DNA of 64,000 nt from Sphingobium trunci (GTDB lineage: Bacteria; Pseudomonadota; Alphaproteobacteria; Sphingomonadales; Sphingomonadaceae): NCBI RefSeq assembly GCF_022664535.1, contig NZ_JAKUJY010000001.1, positions 248,001-312,000 on the forward strand, in the 5' to 3' direction. Shown piece after piece: positions 1 to 9,789 of the stretch (positions within the stretch are counted from its first letter, which is position 1; each line of letters begins with the position of its first letter). The translations under genes were made by a program, and so were the position numbers. The notes beneath the pieces were generated by a model that was not told the DNA's origin, did no database searches, and saw nothing but the letters and a program-made list of their open reading frames with translations.

Positions 1-410
1 CCGCACGGCGACGCGGGCGGCAGGGCTTCGACCCAAGGCACCGCCCTGCCGCAGGCCGCGCAAAACGCCGACCGCAATTCGCCATGCATGTGGATCAGCC
101 TTTTCGCCCCCGCCCGCTCATGCAGATCGTCGACATTCTGCGTCACGATCAGCAACTCGCCGGGCCAGGCGGCATCCAGCGCCGCCAGCGCCTCATGTGC
201 AGCATTGGGCTTCACCTCGGCCAGCTTGGCGCGTCGCTCGTCATAGAAGCGATGCACCAGCGCCGGATTGCGCGCCAGCGCCTCGGGCGTGCAGACATCC
301 TCCACTCGATGCCCTTCCCACAGCCCATCGGGCCCGCGAAAGGTCGCTAGGCCGCTTTCGGCTGAAATGCCCGCGCCGGTCAGGATCACGATGTTGCGAA
401 TATCATTCAT
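1..410 (-). CDS. NAD-dependent protein deacylase (sirtuin), 3' end beyond window
   Basis: This is the N-terminal part of a Sir2-family deacylase, which removes acyl groups from lysines using NAD+. Translation from the ATG at 410 begins MNDIRNIVILTGAGISAESG, the family NAD-binding GAGxSxxSG motif. It continues with TFRGPDGLWE, TQNVDDLHERAG and the catalytic-His segment HMHGEL. A first zinc pair CAAC follows, and another Cys appears where the window ends. The spacing matches short bacterial class III (CobB-like) sirtuins, so roughly the C-terminal 40% is missing. It is divergent from dapB across about 100 bases. The family call is firm; deacetylase versus desuccinylase preference cannot be judged. 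Confidence 0.93.
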   Translation of the reverse strand, partial: MNDIRNIVILTGAGISAESGLATFRGPDGLWEGHRVEDVCTPEALARNPALVHRFYDERRAKLAEVKPNAAHEALAALDAAWPGELLIVTQNVDDLHERAGAKRLIHMHGELRSAFCAACGRAVPWVEALPPASPC

Positions 411-513
411 GCGGCTTCTCTAGTCGCTCGGCAAGGGATGACAAAGCCCTCACGCTCTGGCATCGGCCAAGCCCAGGATCGATCGACCCTAGGCAAGGCA
501 GGGATAAAGAGAC

Positions 514-1278
514 ATGAGCAGCATCGGCATTTTCGGGGCGGCGGGTCGCATGGGACACGCCATCGCGCAGGTCGCGAAGGAAGCCGGGCTGGATATAGCG
601 GGCGGCACCGATCGGCATGGCGGCGCGGAACTGATCCAGGGCGTTACCATCTCCACCGATCCGCGGGCGCTGGCGGAAAGGAGCGACGTGCTGATCGATT
701 TCTCCGTTCCTGCCGCTCTTGCCGCGCATCTGGACGCCTGCATCGCCGCGAAGAAGCCGGTGCTGATCGGCACCACGGGCCTGGAACCGGAGCATCATGC
801 GATGATCGACAAGGCTGCAAAGCATATTCCAGTGCTCCAGACCGGCAATACCTCGCTGGGCGTCAACCTGCTCGCCGCGCTGGTGCAGCAGGCAGCCTCC
901 CGGCTGGGCGACGATTGGGATATCGAGATTGTCGAGATGCATCATCGGCACAAGGTCGATGCGCCTTCCGGCACCGCCCTGCTTCTGGGCGAAGCGGCAG
1001 CGCGCGGGCGCGGCATCGCCCTTTCCGAAAACAGCGAACGTGGCCGCGACGGCATCACCGGCGCGCGGGCGAAGGGCGCCATCGGCTTCGCCGCGCTGCG
1101 CGGCGGCTCGGTGGCGGGCGACCATCAGGTGATCCTGGCCACGGAAGGCGAGCGGATCGAGATTGGTCATCGCGCCGAAAACCGCGTCATCTTCGCGCGG
1201 GGCGCAGTCAGGGGCGCGCAATGGCTGATGAAGCAGCCGGCCGGCCGCTATGACATGAAGGGCGTGCTGGACCTGTGA
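514..1278 (+). CDS. dapB: 4-hydroxy-tetrahydrodipicolinate reductase
   Basis: DapB reduces hydroxy-tetrahydrodipicolinate with NAD(P)H in the diaminopimelate/lysine pathway, in the cytoplasm. The 254-residue product has the N-terminal Rossmann motif GIFGAAGRMGHAI, the family segments LIGTTGLEP and TGNTSLGVN, and the catalytic signature EMHHRHKVDAPSGTA, in which the His pair and the Lys are the catalytic and substrate-binding residues. Length is close to the usual 240-275. The ATG at 514 follows a purine-rich stretch (GGGATAAAGA). nth starts only 4 bases after the stop, so the two are probably co-transcribed. Confidence 0.97.
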   Translation: MSSIGIFGAAGRMGHAIAQVAKEAGLDIAGGTDRHGGAELIQGVTISTDPRALAERSDVLIDFSVPAALAAHLDACIAAKKPVLIGTTGLEPEHHAMIDKAAKHIPVLQTGNTSLGVNLLAALVQQAASRLGDDWDIEIVEMHHRHKVDAPSGTALLLGEAAARGRGIALSENSERGRDGITGARAKGAIGFAALRGGSVAGDHQVILATEGERIEIGHRAENRVIFARGAVRGAQWLMKQPAGRYDMKGVLDL

Positions 1279-1282
1279 TCCG

Positions 1283-1933
1283 ATGAACAAGGAGCAGATC
1301 TTCGACTTTTTCAGCCGCCTTGCGGAAGCCAATCCGGCGCCGCGCACGGAGCTGGAATATGGCAATGACTATCAGCTTCTGGTCGCGGTCGTGCTGTCGG
1401 CGCAGGCCACCGACGTCGGCGTCAACAAGGCGACTCGCGCCCTGTTCCGCGAAGTCCATACGCCGCAGCAGATGATCAACCTGGGCGAAGAGGGCCTCAA
1501 GCAGCACATCAAGACGATCGGCCTGTTCAATGCCAAGGCGAAGAATGTCATCGCCCTGTCGGAAATGCTGGTCCGCGATTTCGGCGGAGAGGTACCGCAG
1601 GATCGCGATGTCCTCACCAGCCTGCCCGGCGTCGGGCGCAAGACCGCCAACGTCGTCGTCAACACCGCCTTCGGGCAGGAGGCTTTCGCGGTCGATACCC
1701 ATATTTTCCGCGTCGGCAACCGCACCGGTCTCGCCCCCGGCAAGACGCCGCTGGCCGTCGAACTCAAACTCGACAAGCGCGTTCCCGGCCCCTTCCGCCG
1801 CGACGCGCATCACTGGCTGATCCTGCACGGCCGCTATGTGTGCAAGGCGCGCAAGCCCGAATGCTGGCGCTGCATCGTCTCCGACCTGTGCCGCTTCAAG
1901 CCCAAGACACCCGCGCCGGGAACGGCGGCCTGA
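1283..1933 (+). CDS. nth: Endonuclease III
   Basis: This is a base-excision repair DNA glycosylase and AP lyase acting on oxidised pyrimidines. The 216-residue protein has the helix-hairpin-helix segment LPGVGRKTANVV, containing the catalytic Lys, and the catalytic Asp in VDTHIFRVGNR. At the C-terminus it has the complete 4Fe-4S ligand pattern C-x6-C-x2-C-x5-C (CKARKPECWRCIVSDLC). Length matches E. coli Nth (211). It lies 4 bases downstream of dapB and probably shares its transcript. Confidence 0.97.
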   Translation: MNKEQIFDFFSRLAEANPAPRTELEYGNDYQLLVAVVLSAQATDVGVNKATRALFREVHTPQQMINLGEEGLKQHIKTIGLFNAKAKNVIALSEMLVRDFGGEVPQDRDVLTSLPGVGRKTANVVVNTAFGQEAFAVDTHIFRVGNRTGLAPGKTPLAVELKLDKRVPGPFRRDAHHWLILHGRYVCKARKPECWRCIVSDLCRFKPKTPAPGTAA

Positions 1934-2039
1934 GTTGATCGTCATTATCACAAGGTTCAGCGAGCCTGTGCTAAGGGGTAAAACGGACGGACTGGCCGCC
2001 ATGGCGGCGTCCATCCGGCATGATAAAGGAGAGAATAGC

Positions 2040-2432
2040 ATGTCCGCCCCCATCTCTCGCCCCGCCCGGCACGCCGCCCTGGCTCTTGCCCTGATGTGCG
2101 CGGCTGGCCCTGTGCTGGCAAAGGACCAGCCCGATAATCTGGTGCCGTCCGGCAAGCCCGTCGACTGCGTCCAGATCGTGTCGATCCGCACCACCAATGT
2201 GCGCGACGACCGGACCATCGACTTCATCATGAACGGCAACAAGGTCTATCGGAACTTCCTGCCCAACAGTTGCCCCAGCCTGGGCTTCGAAAAGCGCTTC
2301 ATGTACCAGACCAGCCTGTCCCAGCTCTGTTCGGTCGACATCATCACCGTTCTCTATCAGGCTGGCGGGTTGCAGCGTGGGCCCAGTTGCGGCCTTGGCA
2401 AATTCCAGCCGATGCAGAAAATGGCGAAATAA
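2040..2432 (+). CDS. Secreted small protein, DUF6491-like
   Basis: The function is unknown. From the ATG at 2040 (preceded by AAAGGAGAGAATA, a clear Shine-Dalgarno) the product is 130 residues. It starts with a Sec-type signal peptide (basic start, then ALALALMCAAG and a cleavage site after VLA). The mature part has four Cys residues and the pattern TIDFIMNGNKVYRNFL...CPSLGF...LCSVDIITVL, which resembles the DUF6491 family of periplasmic proteins common in sphingomonads. That family match is from memory. The reading frame stays open upstream to 1836, but the Shine-Dalgarno and signal peptide favour 2040. Confidence 0.75.
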   Translation: MSAPISRPARHAALALALMCAAGPVLAKDQPDNLVPSGKPVDCVQIVSIRTTNVRDDRTIDFIMNGNKVYRNFLPNSCPSLGFEKRFMYQTSLSQLCSVDIITVLYQAGGLQRGPSCGLGKFQPMQKMAK

Positions 2433-2506
2433 GATTGGCCTGAGGTGATTTTGGTGCTGGCGCGAGCGATAAGGCTTTGCTAATCGGCCTCACGCATCAG
2501 CGACAC

Positions 2507-2583
2507 GCACCCATAGCTCAGCTGGATAGAGCGTTGCCCTCCGAAGGCAAAGGCCAGAGGTTCGAATCCTCTTGGGTGCGCCA
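2507..2583 (+). tRNA. tRNA-Arg (anticodon CCG)
   Basis: A full cloverleaf can be drawn. The acceptor arm GCACCCA pairs with TGGGTGC, followed by discriminator G and an encoded CCA at 2581-2583. The anticodon loop CTCCGAA carries CCG, which reads CGG arginine codons, and the T-arm contains GGTTCGAATCC. It sits between the DUF6491-like gene and the convergent ogt gene. No integrase or repeated 3' end was seen next to it. Confidence 0.97.
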
Positions 2584-2597
2584 TTTTTCCATGGCTC

Positions 2598-3083
2598 TCA
2601 GAACGATCCGCCTTCCAGTCCAAGCAGATAGCGCTTGGCTTCCAGACCACCTGCAAAGCCGGTCAGCGCGCCGTTCGCGCCGACCACACGATGACAGGGC
2701 GCGATGATCGAGATCGGGTTGCGTCCATTGGCGGCGCCCACGGCACGACAGGCGGAGGCTTTGCCGATCTGCCTTGCAATATCGGCATAGCTGCGCGTCT
2801 GCCCGAAGGGTATCGTCAGCAACGCGGCCCATACGCGCTTCTGGAAATCGGTCCCGGTAAAATCGAGCGGCAGGTCGAACATCTCCCGCCGTCCCGCAAA
2901 ATATTCGCCGAGTTGCCGCTCGGCCTCTTCCAGCACGGGATGATCGCCCGCCTGAACCCGCGGTGCCAACCGCACCCTGTCCGGATCGTCATTTTCCCAC
3001 AGGACCGCGGCCAGCCCCTTCTCGCTCGCCACCAGCGTCAGCGTACCGACAGGCGATGCCATCGTCCGATATGAATAGCTCAT
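2598..3083 (-). CDS. ogt: Methylated-DNA--protein-cysteine methyltransferase
   Basis: This is a suicide repair protein that transfers the alkyl group from O6-alkylguanine to its own cysteine. The 161-residue product ends with the family signature [21 protein letters not shown], in which the Cys of PCHRV is the acceptor, and contains the helix-turn-helix region around [15 protein letters not shown]. The ATG at 3083 is preferred over the one at 3089 because AAGGA lies 6 bases upstream of it. There is no Ada regulatory domain, so this is the short Ogt/MGMT type. It is convergent with tRNA-Arg. Confidence 0.94.
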   Translation of the reverse strand: MSYSYRTMASPVGTLTLVASEKGLAAVLWENDDPDRVRLAPRVQAGDHPVLEEAERQLGEYFAGRREMFDLPLDFTGTDFQKRVWAALLTIPFGQTRSYADIARQIGKASACRAVGAANGRNPISIIAPCHRVVGANGALTGFAGGLEAKRYLLGLEGGSF

Positions 3084-3141
3084 GCCCATTCCTTTCCATC
3101 ATGCGATGGCATCACCATAGGGCATGACCGGCCCGTCGCCT

Positions 3142-3170
3142 TCCCGCCGCTTGCGATCAAAGCGGCGGGA
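3142..3170. terminator. Perfect 11-bp hairpin downstream of efflux operon
   Basis: TCCCGCCGCTT at 3142-3152 and its exact complement at 3160-3170 enclose a 7-base loop, just past the stop of the outer-membrane efflux gene on the minus strand. No T-run follows in either direction. It may act as a transcript-end stabiliser or a weak terminator. Confidence 0.45.
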
Positions 3171-3175
3171 CGCGC

Positions 3176-4585
3176 TCATTTGAGGCCGCCCCCCATGGCG
3201 CGATAGAGTTCGACCATGTTCGTCGCCCGCGTCAGCCGCGTCGCCAACAGATTCTGTTCCGCGTTATAGAGCGTCCGTTGCGCATCCAGCGTGGTGAGAA
3301 AGCCGTCCACCCCCGCCCGGAAACGCGCCTCGGACAGCCGATAGCCGACCCGCGCGGCGTCCCGCAGGGATGCCTGCGCCTCCAGCTGGGCGGTCATCGT
3401 CCCCCGCCGGGCCAGCGCATCGGCCACCTCCCGGAAACCCGTCTGCACGCTCTTCTCATAGGTCGCGACCATCGCGTCATAGCTGGCCCGCGCATAACGC
3501 AAATTGCCCTGGTTGCGTCCGAAATCGAAAATCGGCAGGCTGGCCGAAGGCGCCACCGACCAATAATCGCTGCCCGACTTGAACAGGTTGGAAAGGCCGA
3601 AGCTCATCGTCCCGAACGCCGCGGTCAACGAGATTCTGGGGAAGAAGGCCGCCCGGGCCGCGCCGATATTGGCATTGGCCGCCAGCAACTGATGCTCCGC
3701 CGCCATGATGTCGGGCCGCCGCAGCAGGGCCGTCGACGGCAGGTCGGCAGGCAGATTGGCGAGCGTCACATCGCCTTCCGGCATGGCCGCGGGCAAATCC
3801 TCCACCGGCACGGTCGTCCCGGCCAGCAGGTTCAGCGCATTCTGGTCCTGCGCCACCAGCGTCGTCGCCTGCGCGATATCGGACCGCGCCTGATCGTGGC
3901 TGGTCTGCGCCTGACGCACCTCCAGTTCGGAGGCGATCCCCTTGGCGAAGCGCGCCCGGGTCAGCTCCAGCGTCTGGCCGAAGGCCTTTTCCAGATCGCG
4001 CGCAATCTTCAGCCGCTCCTGATCCGCCGCCATCGCCAGCCAAGCATTGGCCACTTCGGCGATCAGCGCGGTCTGCGCGGCATTGCGGTTCTCGATGGAC
4101 GCGAAATATTGCTCCTGCGCCGCCTTGGTCAGGTTGCGCACCCGGCCGAACAGATCGATTTCCCAGGCCGACACGCCGACCTGCGCCTGGTAGATGTCGA
4201 TGCGCCCGCTTCCCACCTGGGAAAAGGGGGTATCCTGAAAGGTCGCCCCGCCGCTCGCCGCCGCCGTCGGCAGCAGGTCGGCGCGCTGCACCTTATATTG
4301 CGCCCGCGCCTGCTCGACATTGGCAAGCGCAACGCGCAGGTCGCGATTATTGTCCAGCGCCGTCTGGATCACGCGGGCCAGCCGTGGATCGACGAAAAAC
4401 GCCTTCCACGCCGTATCCGCCGGAACGATCGCCTGACCGTCCGCCCCGCCATAGGAAGCCCCCTGCGGGCTTTCCTGCGGCACCGGCAGCGCGGGCCGTA
4501 CATATTTGGGCCCCCTGTCGCAGGCGGCCAGCGTCATGGCCAGGGCAGCGGCCGGGATCAGCTTGATCTTGTTCATCGTCCTCAT
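3176..4585 (-). CDS. RND efflux outer-membrane lipoprotein (NodT/OprM type)
   Basis: This is the outer-membrane channel of a tripartite RND pump. The product is about 469 residues and starts with a lipoprotein signal peptide whose lipobox is LAAC, placing the mature Cys near residue 22. This is typical of NodT/OprM channels and unlike E. coli TolC. The repeats around YKVQRADLLPTAAASG and ANANIGAARAAFFPRISLTA are the two OEP (outer membrane efflux protein) halves. I chose the ATG at 4585 because AAGG lies 7 bases upstream; an ATG at 4576 is the alternative. It is the last gene of the operon, 10 bases after the permease stop. Confidence 0.93.
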   Translation of the reverse strand: MRTMNKIKLIPAAALAMTLAACDRGPKYVRPALPVPQESPQGASYGGADGQAIVPADTAWKAFFVDPRLARVIQTALDNNRDLRVALANVEQARAQYKVQRADLLPTAAASGGATFQDTPFSQVGSGRIDIYQAQVGVSAWEIDLFGRVRNLTKAAQEQYFASIENRNAAQTALIAEVANAWLAMAADQERLKIARDLEKAFGQTLELTRARFAKGIASELEVRQAQTSHDQARSDIAQATTLVAQDQNALNLLAGTTVPVEDLPAAMPEGDVTLANLPADLPSTALLRRPDIMAAEHQLLAANANIGAARAAFFPRISLTAAFGTMSFGLSNLFKSGSDYWSVAPSASLPIFDFGRNQGNLRYARASYDAMVATYEKSVQTGFREVADALARRGTMTAQLEAQASLRDAARVGYRLSEARFRAGVDGFLTTLDAQRTLYNAEQNLLATRLTRATNMVELYRAMGGGLK

Positions 4586-4595
4586 GCCTCTGCCT

Positions 4596-7500
4596 TCAAG
4601 CCTCTTGCGGCGCCAGGGGAGCGCTGCCCTCATGCCCGCTTTCGTCCTTGGCGCGATGTTCGCGGAACAACCGCTTCACCACGGTGAAGAAGACCGGCAC
4701 GAAGAAGATGGCGAGTATCGTCGCCGACAACATGCCGCCGACCACGGCCCAGCCGATGGCGTTCTGGCCGCCCGCCCCCGCGCCCTTGGCCACCGCCAGA
4801 GGAAGCACGCCGAAGACGAAGGCGAAGCTGGTCATCAAAATCGGCCGCAGGCGCAGCTTGCCCGCCTCCAGAGCGGCCTTGGCAGGCGAGAGGCCCTCGC
4901 GCATCTTCTCCTCGGCGAATTCGACGATCAGGATCGCATTCTTCGCCGACACGCCGATGGTCGTGATCAGGCCCACCTGCAAATAGATGTCGTTGTTGAG
5001 CCCGACCAGCGTCGCCGCGATCACCGCGCCGAGCACGCCCAGCGGCACGACCAGCATGACCGCGATCGGCACCGACCAGCTTTCATAGAGCGCGGCCAGG
5101 CACAGGAACACGATCAGCATCGACAGCGCATAGAGCGCCGGCGCCTGCCCGCCCGATGTCTGCTCCTCATAGGAAATGCCGTTCCATTCATAGCCCACAC
5201 CGGCAGGCAGCTTGGCAGCCATTTCCTCCATCGCCTTCATCGCTTCGCCGGTCGAGACGCCCGGGGCGGGGGCGCCCATGATCTGCATCGAGGGCACGCC
5301 GTTAAACCGCTCCAGCTTGGCCGGACCATAGGCCCATTGCGTCGTCGCGAAGGAGGAGATGGGCGCCATCACGCCGCCGCTGCCGCGCACATGCAGCGCG
5401 CCGATCGATTCCGGCGTGGTGCGGAAGGGCGCGTCCGCCTGCACATAGACGCGCTTCACCCGGTCGCGATCGATGAAATCGTTGACATAGCTGCTGCCCA
5501 TGGCGGTCGCGATGGTGTCGTTGATGTCGGCCTGGGCGATCCCCAGCGCCCCGGCTGCCGCCTGATCGACGTCCAGCTTGAGCTGCGGCACATCCTCCAG
5601 CCCGTTGGGCCGCACCTGCGCCAGCCGCTTGTCGGCCATCGCCATGCCCAGCAACTGGTTGCGCGCCGCCAGCATCTTTTCATGGCCCAGATTGCCCCGG
5701 TCCACGAGCTGGAAGTCGAAACCCGTCGCATTGCCCAGTTCCTGCACCGCAGGCGGCACGAAGGCGATCGCCATGCCGGACGAAATCTTGCGGAAGGCCA
5801 TGTTGGCGCGCAGCGCGATGGCGGCCACGCCATTATCCTTGCCCTTGCGTTCCGACCAATCCTTCATCCGGGCGAAGACGATGCCGACATTCTGCCCCTG
5901 CCCCACGAAGCCGAAGCCCGAAATGGTGAAGACGGCCGCGACATTCTTCTTCTCGTCGATCATGTAATGATCGCGCACCCTGGCGAGCGTCCGCTCCGTC
6001 TCCTCGATGGTCGATCCGGTCGGCAGCGCCACCTGATTGATGATGATGCCCTGATCCTCATCGGGCAGGAAACCGCCGGGCAGGCGCAGGAAGATCAGCC
6101 CCATGCCCAGCACGATCAGCGCGTAGACCAGCATGGTCCGCCCCCAGCGCCGCTCCACCTTCTCCACCGTCGCGCCATAACGCGCGACGTTGCGGTCGAA
6201 GGTGCGGTTGAACCAGTCGAAGAAGCGGCCGAAGCGGGAACCGAAGAAGCCGGTCCAGATGTGGCTGTGCCCCTTGGGCTGCAGGATCGTCGCGCACAGC
6301 GCCGGGGTCAGGATCAGCGCCACCAGCACCGACAGCACCATGGAGGAAACGATGGTGATGGAGAATTGGCGGAAGATCACGCCCGTCGACCCGCCGAAGA
6401 AGGCCATGGGCAGGAACACCGCCGACAGCACCAGGCCGATGCCGACCAGCGCGCCGCTGATCTCGTCCATCGACTTCTTCGCCGCCTCCTTGGGACTGAG
6501 CCCCTCTTCCTGGATGATGCGCTCGACATTCTCCACCACGACGATCGCGTCGTCCACCAGCAGGCCGATGGCCAGCACCATGCCGAACAGGGTCAGGGTA
6601 TTGATGGTGAAGCCCGCCGCATAAAGGATCGCCAGCGACCCCAGCAACACCACCGGCACGGCAATGGTCGGGATCAGCGTGGCGCGCCAGTTCTGGAGGA
6701 ACAGGAACATCACCACGAAGACCAGCAGGATCGCCTCGAACAGCGTGTGGATGACCTGCTCCACCGACAGCTTCACGAAGGTCGAATTGTCCACCGGAAA
6801 GTCATATTTGACCCAGGCCGGGAAATTCTTCGACAGTTCGCCGATGCGGCCCTTCACGCCCGCGACCGTGTCCAGCGCGTTCGCGCCGGGCGCCAGCCTG
6901 ATGCCGATACCGGCGGCCGGATGTCCGTTGAACTTGGCGCTGAAGCTGTAATTTTCCGCCCCCAGTTCCACCCTGGCGACATCCGACAGATGCACGACCG
7001 ATCCGTCGCTATTGTTGCGCAACATGATGTTGCGAAACTGCTCGGGTGTGCGCAGCCGCGACTGGGCGGTGACCGTGGCGTTGAGCGCCTGCCCCTTGGG
7101 TGAGGGCGTGCCGCCGATCTGCCCGGCCGAAACCTGGGCGTTCTGCGCCCGGATCGCTGACTTCACGTCTCCGGTCGTGATGCCCAGATTGGCCATCTTG
7201 TATGGGTCCAGCCAGACCCGCATCGCATATTGCGCACCAAATATCTGGGTGTCGCCCACGCCCTTCACCCGGCTCAACGGATCCTGAAGGGTGGACGAAA
7301 TGAAATCGCCCGCATCCTGCTGGTCATGGATGCCGTCATCGGCATAAACCGCCATCACCATCAGGAAGGTCGAGCTGGACTTGGTGACGCGCAGTCCCTG
7401 CTGCTGCACTTCCTGCGGCAACAGGGGCGTCGCCTGCGCCAGCTTGTTCTGCACCTGCACCTGCGCGATATCGGCGTTGGTGCCCTGTTCGAACGTCAGG

Positions 7501-7772
7501 GTGATGGTCAGATTGCCCGCGGAATCGCTGCTCGACGAAAAATAGCGGAGATGGTCGATGCCCTTGAGCTGCTGCTCGATGATCTGCGTCGTCGTGCTTT
7601 CCAGCGTCTGGGCATTGGCGCCGGGGTAAGTGGTCGCAATCACCACCGCAGGCGGCGCAATCTCCGGAAATTGCGCGACGGCCAGCGACCGGAGCGACAG
7701 CAGCCCCGCCAACATGATGACGATGGCGATGACCCATGCGAAGATGGGCCTGTCGATGAAATAGCGGGCCAT
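4596..7772 (-). CDS. RND multidrug efflux permease (AcrB/MexB type, HAE1)
   Basis: This is the inner-membrane proton-driven drug transporter of the tripartite pump. The 1058-residue length is typical of HAE1 permeases. It opens with [20 protein letters not shown], the usual first transmembrane helix, and has the proton-relay helix [16 protein letters not shown] with the Asp pair. The second-half counterpart [20 protein letters not shown] contains the conserved Lys. Twelve hydrophobic helices and two large periplasmic loops fit the fold. It lies 3 bases after the fusion-protein stop. Whether drugs, dyes or solvents are exported cannot be told from sequence. Confidence 0.97.
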   Translation of the reverse strand: MARYFIDRPIFAWVIAIVIMLAGLLSLRSLAVAQFPEIAPPAVVIATTYPGANAQTLESTTTQIIEQQLKGIDHLRYFSSSSDSAGNLTITLTFEQGTNADIAQVQVQNKLAQATPLLPQEVQQQGLRVTKSSSTFLMVMAVYADDGIHDQQDAGDFISSTLQDPLSRVKGVGDTQIFGAQYAMRVWLDPYKMANLGITTGDVKSAIRAQNAQVSAGQIGGTPSPKGQALNATVTAQSRLRTPEQFRNIMLRNNSDGSVVHLSDVARVELGAENYSFSAKFNGHPAAGIGIRLAPGANALDTVAGVKGRIGELSKNFPAWVKYDFPVDNSTFVKLSVEQVIHTLFEAILLVFVVMFLFLQNWRATLIPTIAVPVVLLGSLAILYAAGFTINTLTLFGMVLAIGLLVDDAIVVVENVERIIQEEGLSPKEAAKKSMDEISGALVGIGLVLSAVFLPMAFFGGSTGVIFRQFSITIVSSMVLSVLVALILTPALCATILQPKGHSHIWTGFFGSRFGRFFDWFNRTFDRNVARYGATVEKVERRWGRTMLVYALIVLGMGLIFLRLPGGFLPDEDQGIIINQVALPTGSTIEETERTLARVRDHYMIDEKKNVAAVFTISGFGFVGQGQNVGIVFARMKDWSERKGKDNGVAAIALRANMAFRKISSGMAIAFVPPAVQELGNATGFDFQLVDRGNLGHEKMLAARNQLLGMAMADKRLAQVRPNGLEDVPQLKLDVDQAAAGALGIAQADINDTIATAMGSSYVNDFIDRDRVKRVYVQADAPFRTTPESIGALHVRGSGGVMAPISSFATTQWAYGPAKLERFNGVPSMQIMGAPAPGVSTGEAMKAMEEMAAKLPAGVGYEWNGISYEEQTSGGQAPALYALSMLIVFLCLAALYESWSVPIAVMLVVPLGVLGAVIAATLVGLNNDIYLQVGLITTIGVSAKNAILIVEFAEEKMREGLSPAKAALEAGKLRLRPILMTSFAFVFGVLPLAVAKGAGAGGQNAIGWAVVGGMLSATILAIFFVPVFFTVVKRLFREHRAKDESGHEGSAPLAPQEA

Positions 7773-7775
7773 GAC

Positions 7776-8969
7776 TTATCGCGCTCCGCCGGCGTGCGCC
7801 TGGCCCGGACCGGCATCGCCCGCATTGGCCTGCCCCGCAGCCCCGACCACCTGCTGCGGCCGGCCCGGCTGAACCACGGTGCCGGGGCGCAGGTTGACCA
7901 GCCCCTCGACGATCAGCCTGTCGCCCGCCTTCAGCCCCTTGGTGACGATCCACCGGTCGCCGACGGGACGGTCAGTCTCCACCTGGCGCACCTCCACCTT
8001 GTTGCCCGCGCCGACGACCATCGCCGTCGCCCGGCCGCGCGGATCGCGGGTAATGCCCTGCTGCGGCGCCAGGATCGCCTGGGTCCGCTGCCCCTCGACC
8101 AGCTTCGCGCGGACATACATGCCCGGCAGCAGCAAGCCGTCGGGATTGGGGAAGGTCGCACGCAACGTGACCGCACCGGAACTGGGATCGACCGTCACTT
8201 CGGAAAATTGCAACCGGCCCTCGACCGGATAGACGCTGCCATTGGGCAGCAGCAACTGCACCCGCGCGCCCTGATAGGCGCTGACGCCGCCCGCCCGCAT
8301 CGCCTGCTTGAGGTCGATGATCTGCGCCGCCGACTGCGTCACGTCGACATAGACCATGTCGGTCCGCTGGATCGTCGCCAGCGCATCGGCCTGTCCCGCC
8401 TGCACCAGTGCGCCCGGCGTGAACAGCGACCGCCCGATACGACCGGAAATCGGCGCCCGGACGCGGGTGAAATTCTGGTTCACCTGCGCCGCCTGCACCG
8501 CCGCGCGCTGCGCCGCGACATCGGCGCGCGCCTGCTGGGCGGACGCATCGGCATTGTCGGCCTCCTGGCGGCTGACCGCATTGATCCCGACCAGATCCTT
8601 GTAACGCTGCGCCTGCAAGCCGGTCGCCCGGATCGATGCCTGTGCCCGTGCGAGCGAACCCTGCGCTTGGCTGAGCGCGGCCCGGTAGGGCGCGTCCTCG
8701 ATTTCATAGAGAATCTGTCCCGCGCGCACGAAAGCGCCCTCGGTGAAAAGGCGGCGGCGAATCACGCCGCTGATCTGGGGCCGGACCTCAGCGGTCTCAG
8801 CGGCCACGATGCGTCCGGGCAGTTCGGCGGTCAGCGGTGCATTCTCGACCTTCATCGTCACCACGCCCACGGCGGGCGGCGGCGGCACTGGCTGCGACTT
8901 TTGCCCGCAGCCCCCCAGCGCCACGGTCGACACGCAGGCCAACAGCCCGACAAAAATCCCCTTTTGCAT
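7776..8969 (-). CDS. RND efflux periplasmic adaptor (membrane fusion protein)
   Basis: This is the periplasmic adaptor linking permease and outer-membrane channel. The product is about 397 residues and begins with a lipoprotein signal peptide (MQKGIFVGLLACVSTVALGG, with the lipobox Cys next). It shows the lipoyl/barrel halves typical of AcrA/MexA: VRPQISGVIRRRLFTEGAFV, a long alpha-hairpin, then NFTRVRAPISGRIGRSLFTP. I chose the ATG at 8969 because GGAG lies 9 bases upstream; the ATG at 8984 is possible. The C-terminus is Ala/Gly-rich. It is the first gene of the operon, divergent from tetR. Confidence 0.95.
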   Translation of the reverse strand: MQKGIFVGLLACVSTVALGGCGQKSQPVPPPPAVGVVTMKVENAPLTAELPGRIVAAETAEVRPQISGVIRRRLFTEGAFVRAGQILYEIEDAPYRAALSQAQGSLARAQASIRATGLQAQRYKDLVGINAVSRQEADNADASAQQARADVAAQRAAVQAAQVNQNFTRVRAPISGRIGRSLFTPGALVQAGQADALATIQRTDMVYVDVTQSAAQIIDLKQAMRAGGVSAYQGARVQLLLPNGSVYPVEGRLQFSEVTVDPSSGAVTLRATFPNPDGLLLPGMYVRAKLVEGQRTQAILAPQQGITRDPRGRATAMVVGAGNKVEVRQVETDRPVGDRWIVTKGLKAGDRLIVEGLVNLRPGTVVQPGRPQQVVGAAGQANAGDAGPGQAHAGGAR

Positions 8970-9002
8970 CGGTCGATGCTCCATCTGAAAAATCCGACAG
9001 GC

Positions 9003-9020
9003 GGAATGAACGTTCATTCC
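9003..9020. promoter_or_regulatory. Perfect 18-bp palindrome, putative TetR operator
   Basis: GGAATGAAC followed directly by GTTCATTCC forms an uninterrupted perfect dyad in the gap between the divergent efflux operon and the TetR gene. TetR-family dimers typically bind such 14-20 bp palindromes in the divergent promoter of their own gene and their target. The site lies 34 bases upstream of the fusion-protein start and 75 bases upstream of tetR, so one dimer could repress both. On the minus strand, TTGAAC at about 9052-9057 could be a -35 element placing this site near +1. Confidence 0.75.
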
Positions 9021-9094
9021 ACTTGCGCCGCAGGTAAGAACATGCCACAGATTGTTCAAGAGTAAAAAAGCCTTGGGGATGGAATTTGGTTGCA

Positions 9095-9673
9095 ATGCAG
9101 CATGAACCGAGCGGACGGGACCGCGTCCTGAACGCCGCACGCGACCTGTTCACCGTCCATGGCTTTCACCAGACATCCATGGCCGAACTCGCTGCCGCGG
9201 CGCAGGTGTCGGTCGGCCAGATCTATCGCCTGTTCAAGGGCAAGGAAGATATTATCGAGGCGATCGTGGAAAGCGACATCCGCGAGCGTGAAGCCCTCAT
9301 ACTGGGCCTGCAGAAACGGCTGGATGCGGGCGAGATCGGCATCGAACGGACGTTCGAACTGCTGCTGCTGGAGGGTATGGACAACCCGCATGAGGCGCTG
9401 TCCTTCGACATATTGGCCGAAGGATTCCGCAATCCCCGCGTCGGCAGGACCATCGTCGAAATGTGCGCGCAGCTCCGCAAGTCATTGGGCAGCTTCGCCT
9501 GCGCAGCCAATCCGGACCTGTCCGGCGAAGCGTTGAAGGGGGCGGAGGAAATCGTCCTCGCCAGCATGTTCGGCCTTGGCCATCGCCGCCTGTCGGCACC
9601 CGAAATCAGCCCCGAACGCCTGGCGAAAAGCGCGGCCGGCATGATCGTCGCCGCGCTCCGCTCGATGGGTTGA
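9095..9673 (+). CDS. TetR-family repressor of the adjacent RND pump
   Basis: This is a DNA-binding repressor with an N-terminal TetR helix-turn-helix: GRDRVLNAARDLFTVHGFHQ, then TSMAELAAAAQVSVGQIYRL, followed by FKGKEDII. The remainder is a ligand-binding domain, about 192 residues in total. I used the ATG at 9095; a TTG at 9086 has a better-placed GGGGA and may be the real start. Position and the 9003-9020 palindrome imply it represses the divergent pump genes and itself. The ligand is unknown. Confidence 0.92.
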   Translation: MQHEPSGRDRVLNAARDLFTVHGFHQTSMAELAAAAQVSVGQIYRLFKGKEDIIEAIVESDIREREALILGLQKRLDAGEIGIERTFELLLLEGMDNPHEALSFDILAEGFRNPRVGRTIVEMCAQLRKSLGSFACAANPDLSGEALKGAEEIVLASMFGLGHRRLSAPEISPERLAKSAAGMIVAALRSMG

Positions 9674-9789
9674 TCGGCCGGGCGCGCCGCTCCCTCGCCC
9701 CATCGCATTGCAGCAGAAAAGCGCGTGCGGCGCGGCAACTCATACCCCGGTCGGACATTGAAGCCTCCGAGTTTTCCGGGAGGCATATC

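Noticed and set aside
2507..2583. tRNA-Arg as an integration site for a genomic island
   Set aside because: No integrase gene and no repeated tRNA 3' end was seen nearby; ogt follows directly.
4506..7103. 865-codon open frame on the plus strand opposite the RND permease
   Set aside because: The minus strand encodes a complete, recognisable permease. The plus-strand translation is His/Arg/Gln-rich without any domain, as expected for the opposite strand of a G+C-rich gene.
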